From Betaproteobacteria bacterium HGW-Betaproteobacteria-1 (lineage in GTDB: Bacteria; Pseudomonadota; Gammaproteobacteria; Burkholderiales; Methylophilaceae): a stretch of DNA of 64,000 nucleotides. The DNA is taken from assembly GCA_002842435.1 (NCBI GenBank), contig PHCX01000001.1:186001-250000 (forward strand), read 5' to 3'. The first letter of the stretch is position 1; every line of letters starts with the position of its first letter. Below, piece after piece: positions 34,209 through 45,665 of this stretch. The notes under the pieces are model-generated. The model made no database searches, had not been told where the DNA came from, and was given only the letters and a program-made list of their open reading frames with translations. The translations under genes were made by a program, and so were the position numbers.

Positions 34209-37013
34209 ATGATTGAACATCTGTCACCAGCCCTGCTGCTGCCTTTGGCATTGATGGTCGCCTTTGGCGGCGTTGCCATGCCATTGATGGCGGAACCCTA
34301 TGGCCGCAAGGCAACCACGATTGCTACCGGTGCCGTCATGGCACTGGCACTGGCACTGCTCATCCCGCTGTTCTCCAGCGTGATCGGCGGGCAAACCGTG
34401 GTCATGCACCTGGACTGGCTGCCGGCTTTCGGCTTCAACCTCGGCTTCCGTCTTGACGGGCTGGGCATGCTGTTCTCCATCCTGATTCTCGGTATCGGCA
34501 TACTGGTCGTGCTCTACGCACACTACTACCTGCCGGTTTACGACAAGCTCGGTCGCTTTTTCGCCTTCCTGCTGCTGTTCATGTCGGCCATGCTCGGCAT
34601 CGTGCTGTCAGAGAATCTGCTTTTGATGGTGGTATTCTGGGAGATCACCAGCCTCTCCTCCTTCCTGCTCATTGCCTACAAATCCGAAGCCTACGAATCA
34701 CGCATTGCCGCGCGCATGGCCCTGGCCGTCACCGGTGGTGGTGGCCTCGCATTGCTGGCAGGCATCATCCTGCTCGGCCAGGTCGCAGGCAGTTATGAAC
34801 TGAGCGCGGTCATCGCAGCGGCAGACCTGATCAAGGCCGACCCGCTCTACCCGGTGATCCTGACCCTGGTGCTACTCGGAGCCTTTACCAAATCCGCGCA
34901 GTTCCCGTTTCATTTCTGGTTGCCGAATGCGATGGCCGCGCCTACCCCGGTTTCCGCCTATCTGCACTCGGCGACCATGGTCAAGGCAGGCGTCTTCCTG
35001 CTGGCAAGACTTTATCCTGTACTTTCCGGCACCGATGCCTGGGTCATCAGCGTCAGCGTCATAGGTGCCATCACGCTGGTCTATGGCGCCTACATGGCCA
35101 TGTACCGCGACGACTTCAAGGGCCTGCTGGCCTATTCCACCATCAGCCACCTGGGGCTGATCACCCTGCTGTTCGGGCTCAGCACGCCGATGTCAGTGAT
35201 TGCAGGGGTATTTCACATCATCAATCACGCCATCTTCAAGGCTTCCCTCTTCATGGCAGCCGGCATCATCGACCACGAATGCGGCACCCGCGACATGCGA
35301 CGCGTCAACGGCTTGTTCAAGCTGATGCCGATCACGGCGACGCTGGCCATGGTGGCAGCCGCTTCAATGGCAGGCGTGCCCTTGCTCAACGGCTTCCTCA
35401 GCAAGGAGATGTTCTTTACCGAGGCGGTGCTGTTCACCGGCTTTGACGGCGCCCATCTGATATTGCCGATTTTTGCCACAATCGCCGGCATACTGGCCGT
35501 TGCCTACTCCGTGCGCTTCATCCACGATGTGTTCTTCAACGGCGAGCCCATCGACCTGCCGCGCCAGCCGCACGAACCGCCGCGCTGGATGCGGGTGCCG
35601 GTCGAGATTCTGGTACTACTGTGCCTGGTGGTCGGCATGTTCCCTGCCTGGGCGGTCGGCAGCCTGCTGGCATCCGCTGCCGGCGCTGTCCTGCAAGCCC
35701 CGTTGCCGGCCTATGACCTCAAGATCTGGCACGGTTTCAACCTGGCTTTTGTCATGAGCCTGATCGCACTGGCTGGCGGCGTCGGCATCTACGCCATGCG
35801 TCGTCACCTGATCGAATGGCACCACAAGCTGCCTTCGCTCAACAGCCGCACCGGTTTCGAGCGCCTGCACCGCTACCTGGTGGAACAGGCCGAGCGCATA
35901 TTGCGTGTCCTCGACAATGGCTCGCTGCAACGCTATGTCGCCCTGCTCTGTAGCTTCGTGCTGGTCTACGCCGGCTGGGCGTACAGCACTGGCGGCAGCC
36001 TGCCGCAGAATGAATCCAGAATGCCCCTGGATATTGCCAGCATGATCGCGCTGGCTGCGCTAATGCTGGGTACGCTGGGTACCACCCTGCTACATCACCG
36101 CCGTCTGCTGGCCGTGGTTCTGATCGGCATCGTCGGCCTGGTCGTCTCCCTGACCTTTGTACGCTTCTCGGCACCCGACCTCGCCCTGACCCAGCTCTCG
36201 GTCGAAGTCGTCACCATCGTCCTCATGTTGCTGGCCTTGTATTACCTGCCGCAAAGATCGCCCAAGGAATCCTCCCGCTCGCGAATCGGCCGCGACATCG
36301 TACTTGCAGTTGGTATTGGTTGCGGCATGGCCTTCATCACCTACGCCCTGCTTACCAGCTCGTTCAGCACCATTTCTGGCTACTACCTTGAGCAATCGGT
36401 GCCGGGCGGGGGCGGCAGCAATGTCGTGAACGTGATCCTGGTCGACTTCCGCGGCTTCGATACGCTGGGCGAGATCGCCGTGCTGGCCATGGCTGCACTG
36501 GGTGCTCATGCACTGCTTGACCAGTTGCGTCTGACTCCGCCGGCAAAGGATGCCGTTGGCCGTCTGTGGGCCGAAGAAGCTCATCCGCTGTTCCTCAAAA
36601 TGCTGATGCGACCGCTGCTGCCGCTGGCGCTGGCCGTCGCCGTCTATATCTTCCTGCGCGGGCACAACCTGCCGGGCGGCGGTTTTGTCGCCGGCCTGGT
36701 CACCGGTGTCGCCCTCATCCTGCAATCGCTGGCGGGCGGCTTCTCCTTCGCCGAACAGCGCCTGCCGAAATACTACCCGCCGTTCCTCGGCCTGGGGCTG
36801 GCCTTTGCCGCTGGCATCGGTCTCGTCAGCTGGTTCTTCGCAAGGCCATTCCTCACCAGCGCGCATGGGCACTTCGACATTCCGCTGCTGGGTGAAATCG
36901 AACTCGCCTCGGTCATCATTTTCGATCTCGGGGTTTATCTGGTGGTGGTAGCCACCGTGCTGCTGATACTGACCGAACTGGGTCGCCTGCATTACAGAAA
37001 GGAAAACGCCTGA
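34209..37013 (+). CDS. mnhA: Mrp/Mnh cation-proton antiporter subunit A (fused A/B)
   Basis: 934 residues. The large subunit of the multisubunit Na+(K+)/H+ antiporter in the inner membrane, related to NuoL of complex I. The N-terminal two thirds contain the antiporter core (HSATMVKAGVFLLARL, LLAYSTISHLGLI, GVPLLNGFLSKEMFF). The C-terminal part includes the MbhE/DUF4040-type segment and an MrpB-like domain (LRGHNLPGGGFVAGLVTGVA), so subunit B is fused rather than separate. It precedes mnhC with a TGATG overlap. Confidence 0.93.
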   Translation: MIEHLSPALLLPLALMVAFGGVAMPLMAEPYGRKATTIATGAVMALALALLIPLFSSVIGGQTVVMHLDWLPAFGFNLGFRLDGLGMLFSILILGIGILVVLYAHYYLPVYDKLGRFFAFLLLFMSAMLGIVLSENLLLMVVFWEITSLSSFLLIAYKSEAYESRIAARMALAVTGGGGLALLAGIILLGQVAGSYELSAVIAAADLIKADPLYPVILTLVLLGAFTKSAQFPFHFWLPNAMAAPTPVSAYLHSATMVKAGVFLLARLYPVLSGTDAWVISVSVIGAITLVYGAYMAMYRDDFKGLLAYSTISHLGLITLLFGLSTPMSVIAGVFHIINHAIFKASLFMAAGIIDHECGTRDMRRVNGLFKLMPITATLAMVAAASMAGVPLLNGFLSKEMFFTEAVLFTGFDGAHLILPIFATIAGILAVAYSVRFIHDVFFNGEPIDLPRQPHEPPRWMRVPVEILVLLCLVVGMFPAWAVGSLLASAAGAVLQAPLPAYDLKIWHGFNLAFVMSLIALAGGVGIYAMRRHLIEWHHKLPSLNSRTGFERLHRYLVEQAERILRVLDNGSLQRYVALLCSFVLVYAGWAYSTGGSLPQNESRMPLDIASMIALAALMLGTLGTTLLHHRRLLAVVLIGIVGLVVSLTFVRFSAPDLALTQLSVEVVTIVLMLLALYYLPQRSPKESSRSRIGRDIVLAVGIGCGMAFITYALLTSSFSTISGYYLEQSVPGGGGSNVVNVILVDFRGFDTLGEIAVLAMAALGAHALLDQLRLTPPAKDAVGRLWAEEAHPLFLKMLMRPLLPLALAVAVYIFLRGHNLPGGGFVAGLVTGVALILQSLAGGFSFAEQRLPKYYPPFLGLGLAFAAGIGLVSWFFARPFLTSAHGHFDIPLLGEIELASVIIFDLGVYLVVVATVLLILTELGRLHYRKENA

Positions 37014-37411
37014 TGGAAGCCATGCTCGCCATTGCGATCGGTCTGCTCTCCAGCTGCGGCGTCTATCTGATGCTGCGCGCCCGAACCTTCCCGGTGATTC
37101 TCGGCCTCACGCTGCTATCCTATGCGGTCAATCTTTTCCTGTTTGCCAGCGGGCGCCTGGTCGTCAACGCGCCGCCCATCATCAGCGCCGAGGCCAACCA
37201 CTACACCGACCCGATTCCGCAGGCGCTGGTGCTGACGGCCATCGTCATCGGCTTCGGCATGACAGCCTATATCGTCACCCTCGCCTTGCGCGGCCTGTCC
37301 GAATCCGGCGGTGACCATGTCGACATGCCGGAAATTCCGGATGACGACACCAGCAAAGCTGCCATCGGCAACCAGCCGCCAGCAGCCAGACAAAAAGAAC
37401 AACAGTCATGA
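37013..37411 (+). CDS. mnhC: Antiporter subunit C
   Basis: 132 residues, homologous to NuoK. Three membrane helices are visible with YLMLRARTFPVILGLTLLSY and, in the last helix, DPIPQALVLTAIVIGFGMTA, the NuoK/MrpC hallmark. The C-terminal tail is hydrophilic. The start overlaps the mnhA stop. Confidence 0.92.
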   Translation: MEAMLAIAIGLLSSCGVYLMLRARTFPVILGLTLLSYAVNLFLFASGRLVVNAPPIISAEANHYTDPIPQALVLTAIVIGFGMTAYIVTLALRGLSESGGDHVDMPEIPDDDTSKAAIGNQPPAARQKEQQS

Positions 37412-37421
37412 ACCAAGTATT

Positions 37422-38978
37422 ATGAACCACAGCATCATGAGCCATAGTCCGATTCTGCCGATACTGATTCCTTTCGTCAGCAGCATGTTGCTGTTGATGC
37501 TGGGCAACCGCAGGGCATGCCTGCAACGCGGCATCAGCGCTCTGTCTGCCATCCTGCTACTGACCGCTTCCGCCCATCTGTTATGGCTGACCGACAGCGG
37601 CAGCCCCTTAAGCTATGCACTCGGCGACTGGACGCCGCCGTTCGGCATCACGCTGGTCGCCGACCGGCTGGCAGCGCTGGGCGTCATGGTGACCTCGATA
37701 CTGGCAGCGGCTGCCCTGCTCTATGCCAGCGCCGGCTTCGACCAGAAAGGCCGGCATTTCCATGCCATCTTCCAGTTACAACTGGTGGGCATCAACGGTG
37801 CCTTCCTGACCGGTGACGTCTTCAACCTGTTCGTCTTCTTCGAGGTCATGCTGCTTGCCTCCTATATCCTGCTGGCGCATAGCGGCGGCCTCAACAAGAG
37901 CCGCGCAGGCTTTGCCTATGTCACGCTCAACCTCGCTGGGTCCGCCGTGTTCCTGATTGCCCTCGGCATGATCTACGGCACGCTAGGCACCCTCAATCTG
38001 GCGGACATCGCACTACAACTGCAAAACATCCCTGCCGAGAAGGCCGCGCTGGTCCGGGTCGCCGGTGCGCTGCTGATTACTGTCTTCCTGCTGAAAGCCG
38101 CCGTACTGCCGCTTTCATTCTGGCTGCCGCATGCCTATGCCGCAGCCGGCCCGGCAGTCGCGGCGCTGTTCGCTATCATGACCAAGGTCGGTATCGTCGC
38201 CGTGCTACGGGTACAAATGATCGCCCTTGATGCTGCACCGGCCACCACCGGACTGGTCGGCGACTGGCTGGTGATCGCCGCATTGGCCACCATCGTTTTC
38301 GCCGCGCTTGGCATCCTCACGGCAAAGAGCCTGCAGGCACTGGTCGCCTGGCTGGTTCTTGGTTCCGCTGGCGTACTGCTGATTGTGCCGTCGTTGAGCG
38401 ATAGCCTGGCCACGGCAGCCGCACTGTATTATCTGGTGCAATCCGCCATTGTTGGCGCCGCCTTCTTCATGCTGGCCGGCCTCATTCGTGACGCACGCGG
38501 ACCTGCTGGCGACGGCCTGCTTCGGGCACAAAAAGTCACCAGTATCAGCCTGCAGATCGGCTTTTTGCTGCTGGCAGCGACTGCCGCCGGCCTGCCGCCG
38601 TTTTCCGGCTTCGTCGGCAAACTGATGCTGCTCTCTGCGGTAAGCCAAAGCTCCATGGCCGCGGCCATCTGGGCCGTGATTCTTGTCTCCGGCCTGCTGA
38701 CCACGGTCGCGCTGGCCAAGGCTGGCAGCCGCCTGTTCTGGGAAGCGCCGCCGGAAGACGAGGCCCATCCAGAGCTGATAGCACCAGCAGAGGTCAAAAG
38801 CTGGCGCCAGTATCTGGCGACCTTCGGCCTGATTGCGGTTTCCATGCTGCTCGTGATCCTTGCCCGACCGGTTTCGGATTTCACCCAGCGCACCGCTGCA
38901 CAGCTGCATGAACCATCGCAATACATCGACGCGGTGATTCCAGACCCAGCCGCGATACCGAGGATGACCAGACCATGA
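37422..38978 (+). CDS. mnhD: Antiporter subunit D
   Basis: 518 residues from ATG 37422 (a second ATG lies at 37437), reading on from a frame that is open earlier. A NuoN/NuoM-like proton channel subunit. Family features are LTGDVFNLFVFFEVMLLASYILLA, the lysine-bearing helix LLKAAVLPLSFWLPHAYAAA, and FSGFVGKLMLLSA. About fourteen hydrophobic segments. It overlaps mnhE by four bases. Confidence 0.93.
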   Translation: MNHSIMSHSPILPILIPFVSSMLLLMLGNRRACLQRGISALSAILLLTASAHLLWLTDSGSPLSYALGDWTPPFGITLVADRLAALGVMVTSILAAAALLYASAGFDQKGRHFHAIFQLQLVGINGAFLTGDVFNLFVFFEVMLLASYILLAHSGGLNKSRAGFAYVTLNLAGSAVFLIALGMIYGTLGTLNLADIALQLQNIPAEKAALVRVAGALLITVFLLKAAVLPLSFWLPHAYAAAGPAVAALFAIMTKVGIVAVLRVQMIALDAAPATTGLVGDWLVIAALATIVFAALGILTAKSLQALVAWLVLGSAGVLLIVPSLSDSLATAAALYYLVQSAIVGAAFFMLAGLIRDARGPAGDGLLRAQKVTSISLQIGFLLLAATAAGLPPFSGFVGKLMLLSAVSQSSMAAAIWAVILVSGLLTTVALAKAGSRLFWEAPPEDEAHPELIAPAEVKSWRQYLATFGLIAVSMLLVILARPVSDFTQRTAAQLHEPSQYIDAVIPDPAAIPRMTRP

Positions 38979-39463
38979 GACGTTTCTTCCCGCATCCGGC
39001 CCTCTCCATCGCCATCTTTCTGCTCTGGATGGCGCTCAACAATGCATCCTCGCTGGCCCATGCCGTCCTGGCAATGATCCTGGCGATCGGTCTGCCGCTG
39101 CTCACCCGCCGCTTCTGGCCCGAACATCCGCCCACGGTCAAACTGCTGCCAGCCATACGGCTTTTCGGCATCGTCATCTACGATATCCTGCTGGCCAGTA
39201 TCGATGTCGCCAAACTGGTGCTGGGTCCGACCAAGCGCATCAAACCGGCTTTCATCGAAGTGCCGCTGGACATGCAGGACCCGTTCGTCGGCACCTTGCT
39301 CGCCAGCATCGTCTCGCTGACGCCGGGCACCGTATCCATCGATATCGACCGTACACGCTGGGTGCTGCAGGTGCATGCGCTCAATGTGGATGATCGCGAA
39401 GCGACGATACGCGCCATCAAGGCGCGCTACGAGCAACCGTTGAAGGAGATATTCTCATGCTGA
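38975..39463 (+). CDS. mnhE: Antiporter subunit E
   Basis: 162 residues, two or three hydrophobic segments at the N-terminus and the MrpE C-terminal domain, with SIVSLTPGTVSIDIDRTRWVL. Starts inside the mnhD stop (ATGA) and overlaps mnhF by seven bases. Confidence 0.92.
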   Translation: MRRFFPHPALSIAIFLLWMALNNASSLAHAVLAMILAIGLPLLTRRFWPEHPPTVKLLPAIRLFGIVIYDILLASIDVAKLVLGPTKRIKPAFIEVPLDMQDPFVGTLLASIVSLTPGTVSIDIDRTRWVLQVHALNVDDREATIRAIKARYEQPLKEIFSC

Positions 39464-39726
39464 ACGCTGTCATCCAGATCGCCTTTGCCATGATCGCGCT
39501 GGCCATGGTACTAAGCTTGTATCGTATGGTGCGCGGCCCGGATGCCACCGACCGCATCCTTGCACTCGATACGCTCTACATCAACACCATCGCCCTGCTG
39601 GTACTGCTTGGCATCAACACCAGCAATTCGGCTTATTTCGAATCCGCGCTGCTGATTGCCATCATGGGCTTTGTCGGCACGGTGGCGCTTTCCAAATATC
39701 TGTTGCGGGGGAACATCATAGAATGA
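39457..39726 (+). CDS. mnhF: Antiporter subunit F
   Basis: 89 residues, three membrane helices. The conserved block YRMVRGPDATDRILALDTL is diagnostic of MrpF. It overlaps both neighbours by a few bases. Confidence 0.92.
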   Translation: MLNAVIQIAFAMIALAMVLSLYRMVRGPDATDRILALDTLYINTIALLVLLGINTSNSAYFESALLIAIMGFVGTVALSKYLLRGNIIE

Positions 39727-40046
39727 GCATCTGGACCGAAACCCTGGTTGCCTTGCTGGTACTGGTCGGCGCCAGCTTTACCCTGCTCGGCTCTATCGGC
39801 CTCGCGCGCCTGCCGGATTTCTTCATGCGGCTGCATGGGCCGACCAAAACGACGACGCTGGGCGTCGGCGCCATGGTCGTGGCTTCTGCAATCTACTTCA
39901 GCGTCACCGACCCCGGCATTAGCCTGCATGAGATCGCGGCCACGCTTTTCCTCTTCATCACTGCGCCGGTCAGCGCCCACCTGCTGTGCAAGGCGGCACT
40001 GCACATCGCGCATAAGCCGGATAACGAATCAAAATCCAAGGATTAA
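39723..40046 (+). CDS. mnhG: Antiporter subunit G
   Basis: 107 residues, three hydrophobic segments; GSIGLARLPDFFMRLHGPTK is the MrpG signature. It is the last gene of the operon. Its stop overlaps the stop of the convergent minus-strand gene by four bases. Confidence 0.92.
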   Translation: MSIWTETLVALLVLVGASFTLLGSIGLARLPDFFMRLHGPTKTTTLGVGAMVVASAIYFSVTDPGISLHEIAATLFLFITAPVSAHLLCKAALHIAHKPDNESKSKD

Positions 40047-40564
40047 TCCCAGCTTCGCCCCTCATCTGCTGAACGCCGGCTGAACTGCTGGCCAAATTCA
40101 TCCTGCCAGGTTATATCCAACTGCTGACCATTCGACTTGAACTCGACCATCATCACAGGCTGGTCTGTAATCCCCTTCTTTGGTGAGGACACCCAGGCCT
40201 CACCATCCATGCGCGCATAAAACAGACCCTTGTCAGGCTCCCGCCAGACCATATGCCAGCCCCAGTCACCGCCCTGCTCCAGTGCCAACGGCTGATAAGC
40301 ACAAGCAGACTCCCTGCCGGAAAAACTGATGCGTTTGACTTCCGGCGCCTGCTCGCCAAGCAGCATCGCCAGATCATATTTTCCCGTTTCGAATTCATAC
40401 ACCGCCAGACGCACCACGACATTCTGCTCGCCTTGCTGGCGAATTTCCTGCGCGCATGCCGGATCGGCCAATGCCGCTACAGAATACGCAAGCATGGGAA
40501 ACGATAGGCCGCTCACCAATACCAGACTTCGCAGGCTGCGTGCTACAGGTTTGTGGTTGGTCAT
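40043..40564 (-). CDS. Hypothetical exported protein
   Basis: 173 residues from ATG 40564, which has GAGG eight bases upstream; an in-frame start eight codons earlier is less likely. A signal peptide ends near ALADPACAQ. The mature part is soluble with two Cys (PACAQ and ESACAYQ), possibly a disulfide, and many Trp (WGWHMVWREPD). The C-terminal half, with QLDITWQDEFGQQFSRRS, has no family that I recognise. Its 3' end overlaps the end of mnhG. Confidence 0.7.
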   Translation of the reverse strand: MTNHKPVARSLRSLVLVSGLSFPMLAYSVAALADPACAQEIRQQGEQNVVVRLAVYEFETGKYDLAMLLGEQAPEVKRISFSGRESACAYQPLALEQGGDWGWHMVWREPDKGLFYARMDGEAWVSSPKKGITDQPVMMVEFKSNGQQLDITWQDEFGQQFSRRSADEGRSWD

Positions 40565-40815
40565 ACGCAATTCCTCTTTGGCTATCACTAGTGCTTAGTA
40601 TGCCCGCGGATACAGAGGTTCACCATTGCAGCGCAATACATCAGTTACTCTTCAACAGCCAGTAACCAGCAAGGTGCTGATAAGTTTCATAGGCATGATG
40701 CATCTCTGAGCAATACATCAATTAATAATTACTATCGAATTAATATTAATAATTGATTTAATCAATTAAGAATTCCAGCCTATGATAGTCACACCTGATG
40801 CCACACGGAGGATGT
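40565..40815. promoter_or_regulatory. AT-rich control region upstream of katG
   Basis: The stretch 40713-40790 is strongly AT-rich and contains ATTGATT-T-AATCAAT, a perfect palindrome of 7-base arms, as well as ATTAATATTAAT. A possible -10 box TATGATAGT lies at 40782-40790. This looks like a regulator-controlled promoter for the peroxide-defence gene downstream; no OxyR, Fur or PerR box can be assigned with confidence. Confidence 0.45.
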
Positions 40816-40890
40816 ATGCACTACGCGCTTCAACATATTACCAATCCGTATCTGCTGGAGTATCTTGCCAGTTACGGCATTGGTCACTGA
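40816..40890 (+). CDS. Possible 24-residue leader ORF before katG
   Basis: ATG 40816 stands four bases after GGAGG (40807-40811), the best ribosome site in the region, and reads MHYALQHITNPYLLEYLAS, then YGIGH and TGA. It ends 30 bases before the katG ATG. No hydrophobic toxin or known leader family is evident. Translation is plausible because of the ribosome site; function is unknown. Confidence 0.4.
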   Translation: MHYALQHITNPYLLEYLASYGIGH

Positions 40891-43092
<2,202 letters not shown>

Positions 43093-43141
43093 TTCAAAAG
43101 CAATAACTTGCAACCACACAAGTTGCAAAACCGCCCCAAAT

Positions 43142-43168
43142 AAAAAGCCCGCACAATGCGGGCTTTTT
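43142..43168 (+). terminator. katG terminator
   Basis: AAAAAGCCCGCA and TGCGGGCTTTTT form a perfect 12-bp stem with a 3-base loop and T run. Its core is the same as that of the terminator at 45666-45699. Confidence 0.92.
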
Positions 43169-43646
43169 ATTTCCAACGCAATCGCATCAGCTAACAAAAG
43201 TTAAATAAAACCAGATGCTCCTTAAAATAACTGAATAATCTGCCAAGTTTTTTGTAACTTTAGAGAATCCTATTCGAGTAGTACTGACAGACTTTTTTAG
43301 TGTCATATTGAGGAAGTCTAAGTTTGATAGCGTACTAAACAATAGACAAGCCAACATTGTTATGTAGTTTTATGGCGTAGTGTTCGATTTATATTTAGGT
43401 TGTAAAGGGCAAATTTACCGAAAGGCAAAGACGCAAAGTCACCGGCCTAAGGGCCTATGCTATGACAGCGGCACCACCACCTTTAATTGATACCGGAGAG
43501 TTACATCAAAAACTTTTTTGATTGATGTAAAAATAAAAAGGAATGTCAGCTACATAGATATAAACACTGATACTCGCTCAACGTTGATTTATTGGTCTTG
43601 GTAACTTTGTCCGCATAGCCCCTCATTTAGTTAGGGGAAAGCGGTC
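43169..43646. other. Intergenic region, leader of the beta-helix gene
   Basis: About 480 bases of AT-rich sequence between the katG terminator and the next ATG. It contains no gene. It holds a c-di-GMP riboswitch at 43403-43486 and, after it, a stem that pairs TACATCAAAAA with TTTTGATTGATGTA near 43503-43529, probably part of the expression platform. No classical promoter was identified between 43169 and 43400. Confidence 0.6.
43403..43486 (+). promoter_or_regulatory. Cyclic-di-GMP-I riboswitch (GEMM-I)
   Basis: The core matches the GEMM-I consensus: GGGCAAAT, CCGAAAGG, GACGCAAAG, TCACCGGCCTAAGG and TATGACAGCGGC follow one another in order. TAAAGG (43404-43409) pairs with CCTTTA (43480-43485) as the closing helix P1. 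The base just before CAAA, equivalent to position 20 of the Vibrio Vc2 aptamer, is G, which known family members with c-di-GMP rather than cGAMP specificity share. It lies about 160 bases upstream of the beta-helix gene, which it should control. Confidence 0.92.
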
Positions 43647-45632
43647 ATGAAAGAATTAATTGTTTTAGTTTGTACGCATCTTTTTAATATTATTCGCAAG
43701 CCCATACAGCGGTCCTTATCTCTCAGCGCGCTACTCATTCTAGTCTCGCCGTATGCTTGGTCTGCCACTTACTATGTCGATACACAAGGTAACGATGCTG
43801 CCGGCGGAACCACGTTAACCACGCCCCTTAAAACCATACAAAAAGCCATCAACAAAGTAGTGAGTGGCGATACTATTTATGTACGTGGTGGTGTCTATCG
43901 CGAGGAAGTGAACGTGAATCGCGGTGGCGGCACTGCTGACAAAATGCTGAAAATTCACGCCTATCAGGATGAAGTGCCGATCATAAGAGGTTCAGATCAT
44001 GTCACAGGGTGGGTTCTACATAGCGGCAAGATATGGAAGAAGGCCGATTGGGCGCATAACAGCCAGCAAGTCTTCGTAGGTGGCAATGACAGTCACTCTC
44101 TGCAACAAATCGGCATGCCTGCCGCACACTACACCTCTTTCCATTATAAAAACCCAGTTGGTACTGGCCTCAGCAGCATGGTCGCCAACAGTTTTTATTA
44201 TGACCCTTATAACAAGGCACTCTACGTTTGGTTGGCCGATGGCTCAGACCCAAATACCAAAATGGTGGAAGTAAGTACAAAACGACGCTTGATGTTTATG
44301 AGTGTGCCTTACGTGCATCTGAAGGGCTTCGCCTTCCGACATAGCAGTTCTTCCGCTTTCAGTCAGATGGGCGCAGCCGTTGAACTTAGCTCTAACTCAG
44401 TGCTTGAGCGTTGCGATATCCAATATACCGATTTCATCGGGATCAGCATGGGCTATCTTCAAACCGGGGCACAGGCGATAGACTCCGTCAGTAGCAATAA
44501 TGGAAACTCTGGAATCGTTGCGCCAGGAAGCTATGACTTCAAAGTATCTAATGTGCAAATGAAGAATAACAACACCCGTGGATTCAACCCCCTATGGCAT
44601 GCAGGCGGACTGAAAGCCACAACCAAAGCCTATGGCGTCGTGGAATATAACGAAATCTCGTATAACAATGGTTCTGGCATTTGGTTCGACTATGCCAACA
44701 GCGGTAAACCTATCGTCATCCGCAATAACTATATCCACGATAACGGTCCTGTTGATTCAGCGATATTCTTCGAAGTCAGTAACAATGGATTGATCTACAA
44801 CAACGTGATTGCCAACAATCAACATCGCGGTATTTACCTATCTGCCTCAGATAAAACACGGATTTATAACAACACGATTTTTGGCACTGGGGTATATGCC
44901 GGAATCGAGCTGGGTGGCATGCCAAGAACAGACGCCACACTGACTGACAACGAGGTCTATAACAATATCATCAGCCATGGCACTAGCAGATATGACATGG
45001 CAATCGCCGCCCCAAACGGCTCATCTATTGCTAACAACACAAGTGATCACAATAACTATTTCCGTGAAACTGGTGCTATCCAGTTGTATCTGGGTAGCAT
45101 GTTCAGCACGGTTGAGAGCTTTTTCAATTCGACTGGATTAGAGGAAAATAGTGTTAGTCAAAACCCTGCTTTCATTTCGGCCAGCAGCGAAAAAACCGCC
45201 AAAGATTATGGCCTATCAACAGACAGTTCAATGATTGATAAAGGTAAAGTAATTTCAGGCGTTCATTGGGATTATGCCAATATCACTCGGCCTCAAGGTG
45301 CCACGTACGATATAGGCGCCTTTGAATTTGAGGTATTAGTGAGTGAAAATGACACCACTGCACCTGTCATCAGTATTGTTTACCCACCGCCTAACACAGT
45401 AATTGCCCAAGGCTCCGTGCTAACCATCACAGCCACTGCAACAGATAATGTCGGTGTCAAAGCAATGAGCGCTTATGTTGATGGTGGCTCAAACGTGCGA
45501 AGCAGCACTGGAGAAATACTCCTGAGCTGGGATTCCACTGGCGCCAAAATTGGCACACATTCAATTTCCATATCGGCTATAGACGAAAAGAATAACCTGA
45601 GTAGGCAATACCTGAACTTTCAAGTGAAGTAG
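43647..45632 (+). CDS. Secreted right-handed beta-helix protein with Ig-like C-terminal domain
   Basis: 661 residues with AGGGG before the ATG. The N-terminus has a signal-like hydrophobic stretch ending SAT. YYVDTQGNDAAGGTTL and a run of NN-type turns (YNNTIFGTG, IYNNVIANNQHRG) mark a parallel beta-helix such as found in polysaccharide lyases, epimerases and DUF1565 proteins. The last ~100 residues (TTAPVISIVYPPPNTVIAQG and VDGGSNVRSSTGE) form an Ig-like domain. It lies behind a c-di-GMP riboswitch, so a surface or matrix role is plausible. G+C is lower than that of its neighbours. Confidence 0.82.
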   Translation: MKELIVLVCTHLFNIIRKPIQRSLSLSALLILVSPYAWSATYYVDTQGNDAAGGTTLTTPLKTIQKAINKVVSGDTIYVRGGVYREEVNVNRGGGTADKMLKIHAYQDEVPIIRGSDHVTGWVLHSGKIWKKADWAHNSQQVFVGGNDSHSLQQIGMPAAHYTSFHYKNPVGTGLSSMVANSFYYDPYNKALYVWLADGSDPNTKMVEVSTKRRLMFMSVPYVHLKGFAFRHSSSSAFSQMGAAVELSSNSVLERCDIQYTDFIGISMGYLQTGAQAIDSVSSNNGNSGIVAPGSYDFKVSNVQMKNNNTRGFNPLWHAGGLKATTKAYGVVEYNEISYNNGSGIWFDYANSGKPIVIRNNYIHDNGPVDSAIFFEVSNNGLIYNNVIANNQHRGIYLSASDKTRIYNNTIFGTGVYAGIELGGMPRTDATLTDNEVYNNIISHGTSRYDMAIAAPNGSSIANNTSDHNNYFRETGAIQLYLGSMFSTVESFFNSTGLEENSVSQNPAFISASSEKTAKDYGLSTDSSMIDKGKVISGVHWDYANITRPQGATYDIGAFEFEVLVSENDTTAPVISIVYPPPNTVIAQGSVLTITATATDNVGVKAMSAYVDGGSNVRSSTGEILLSWDSTGAKIGTHSISISAIDEKNNLSRQYLNFQVK

Positions 45633-45665
45633 ATTAATAGAGATCTGACAAGCAGAGCAGTAACA

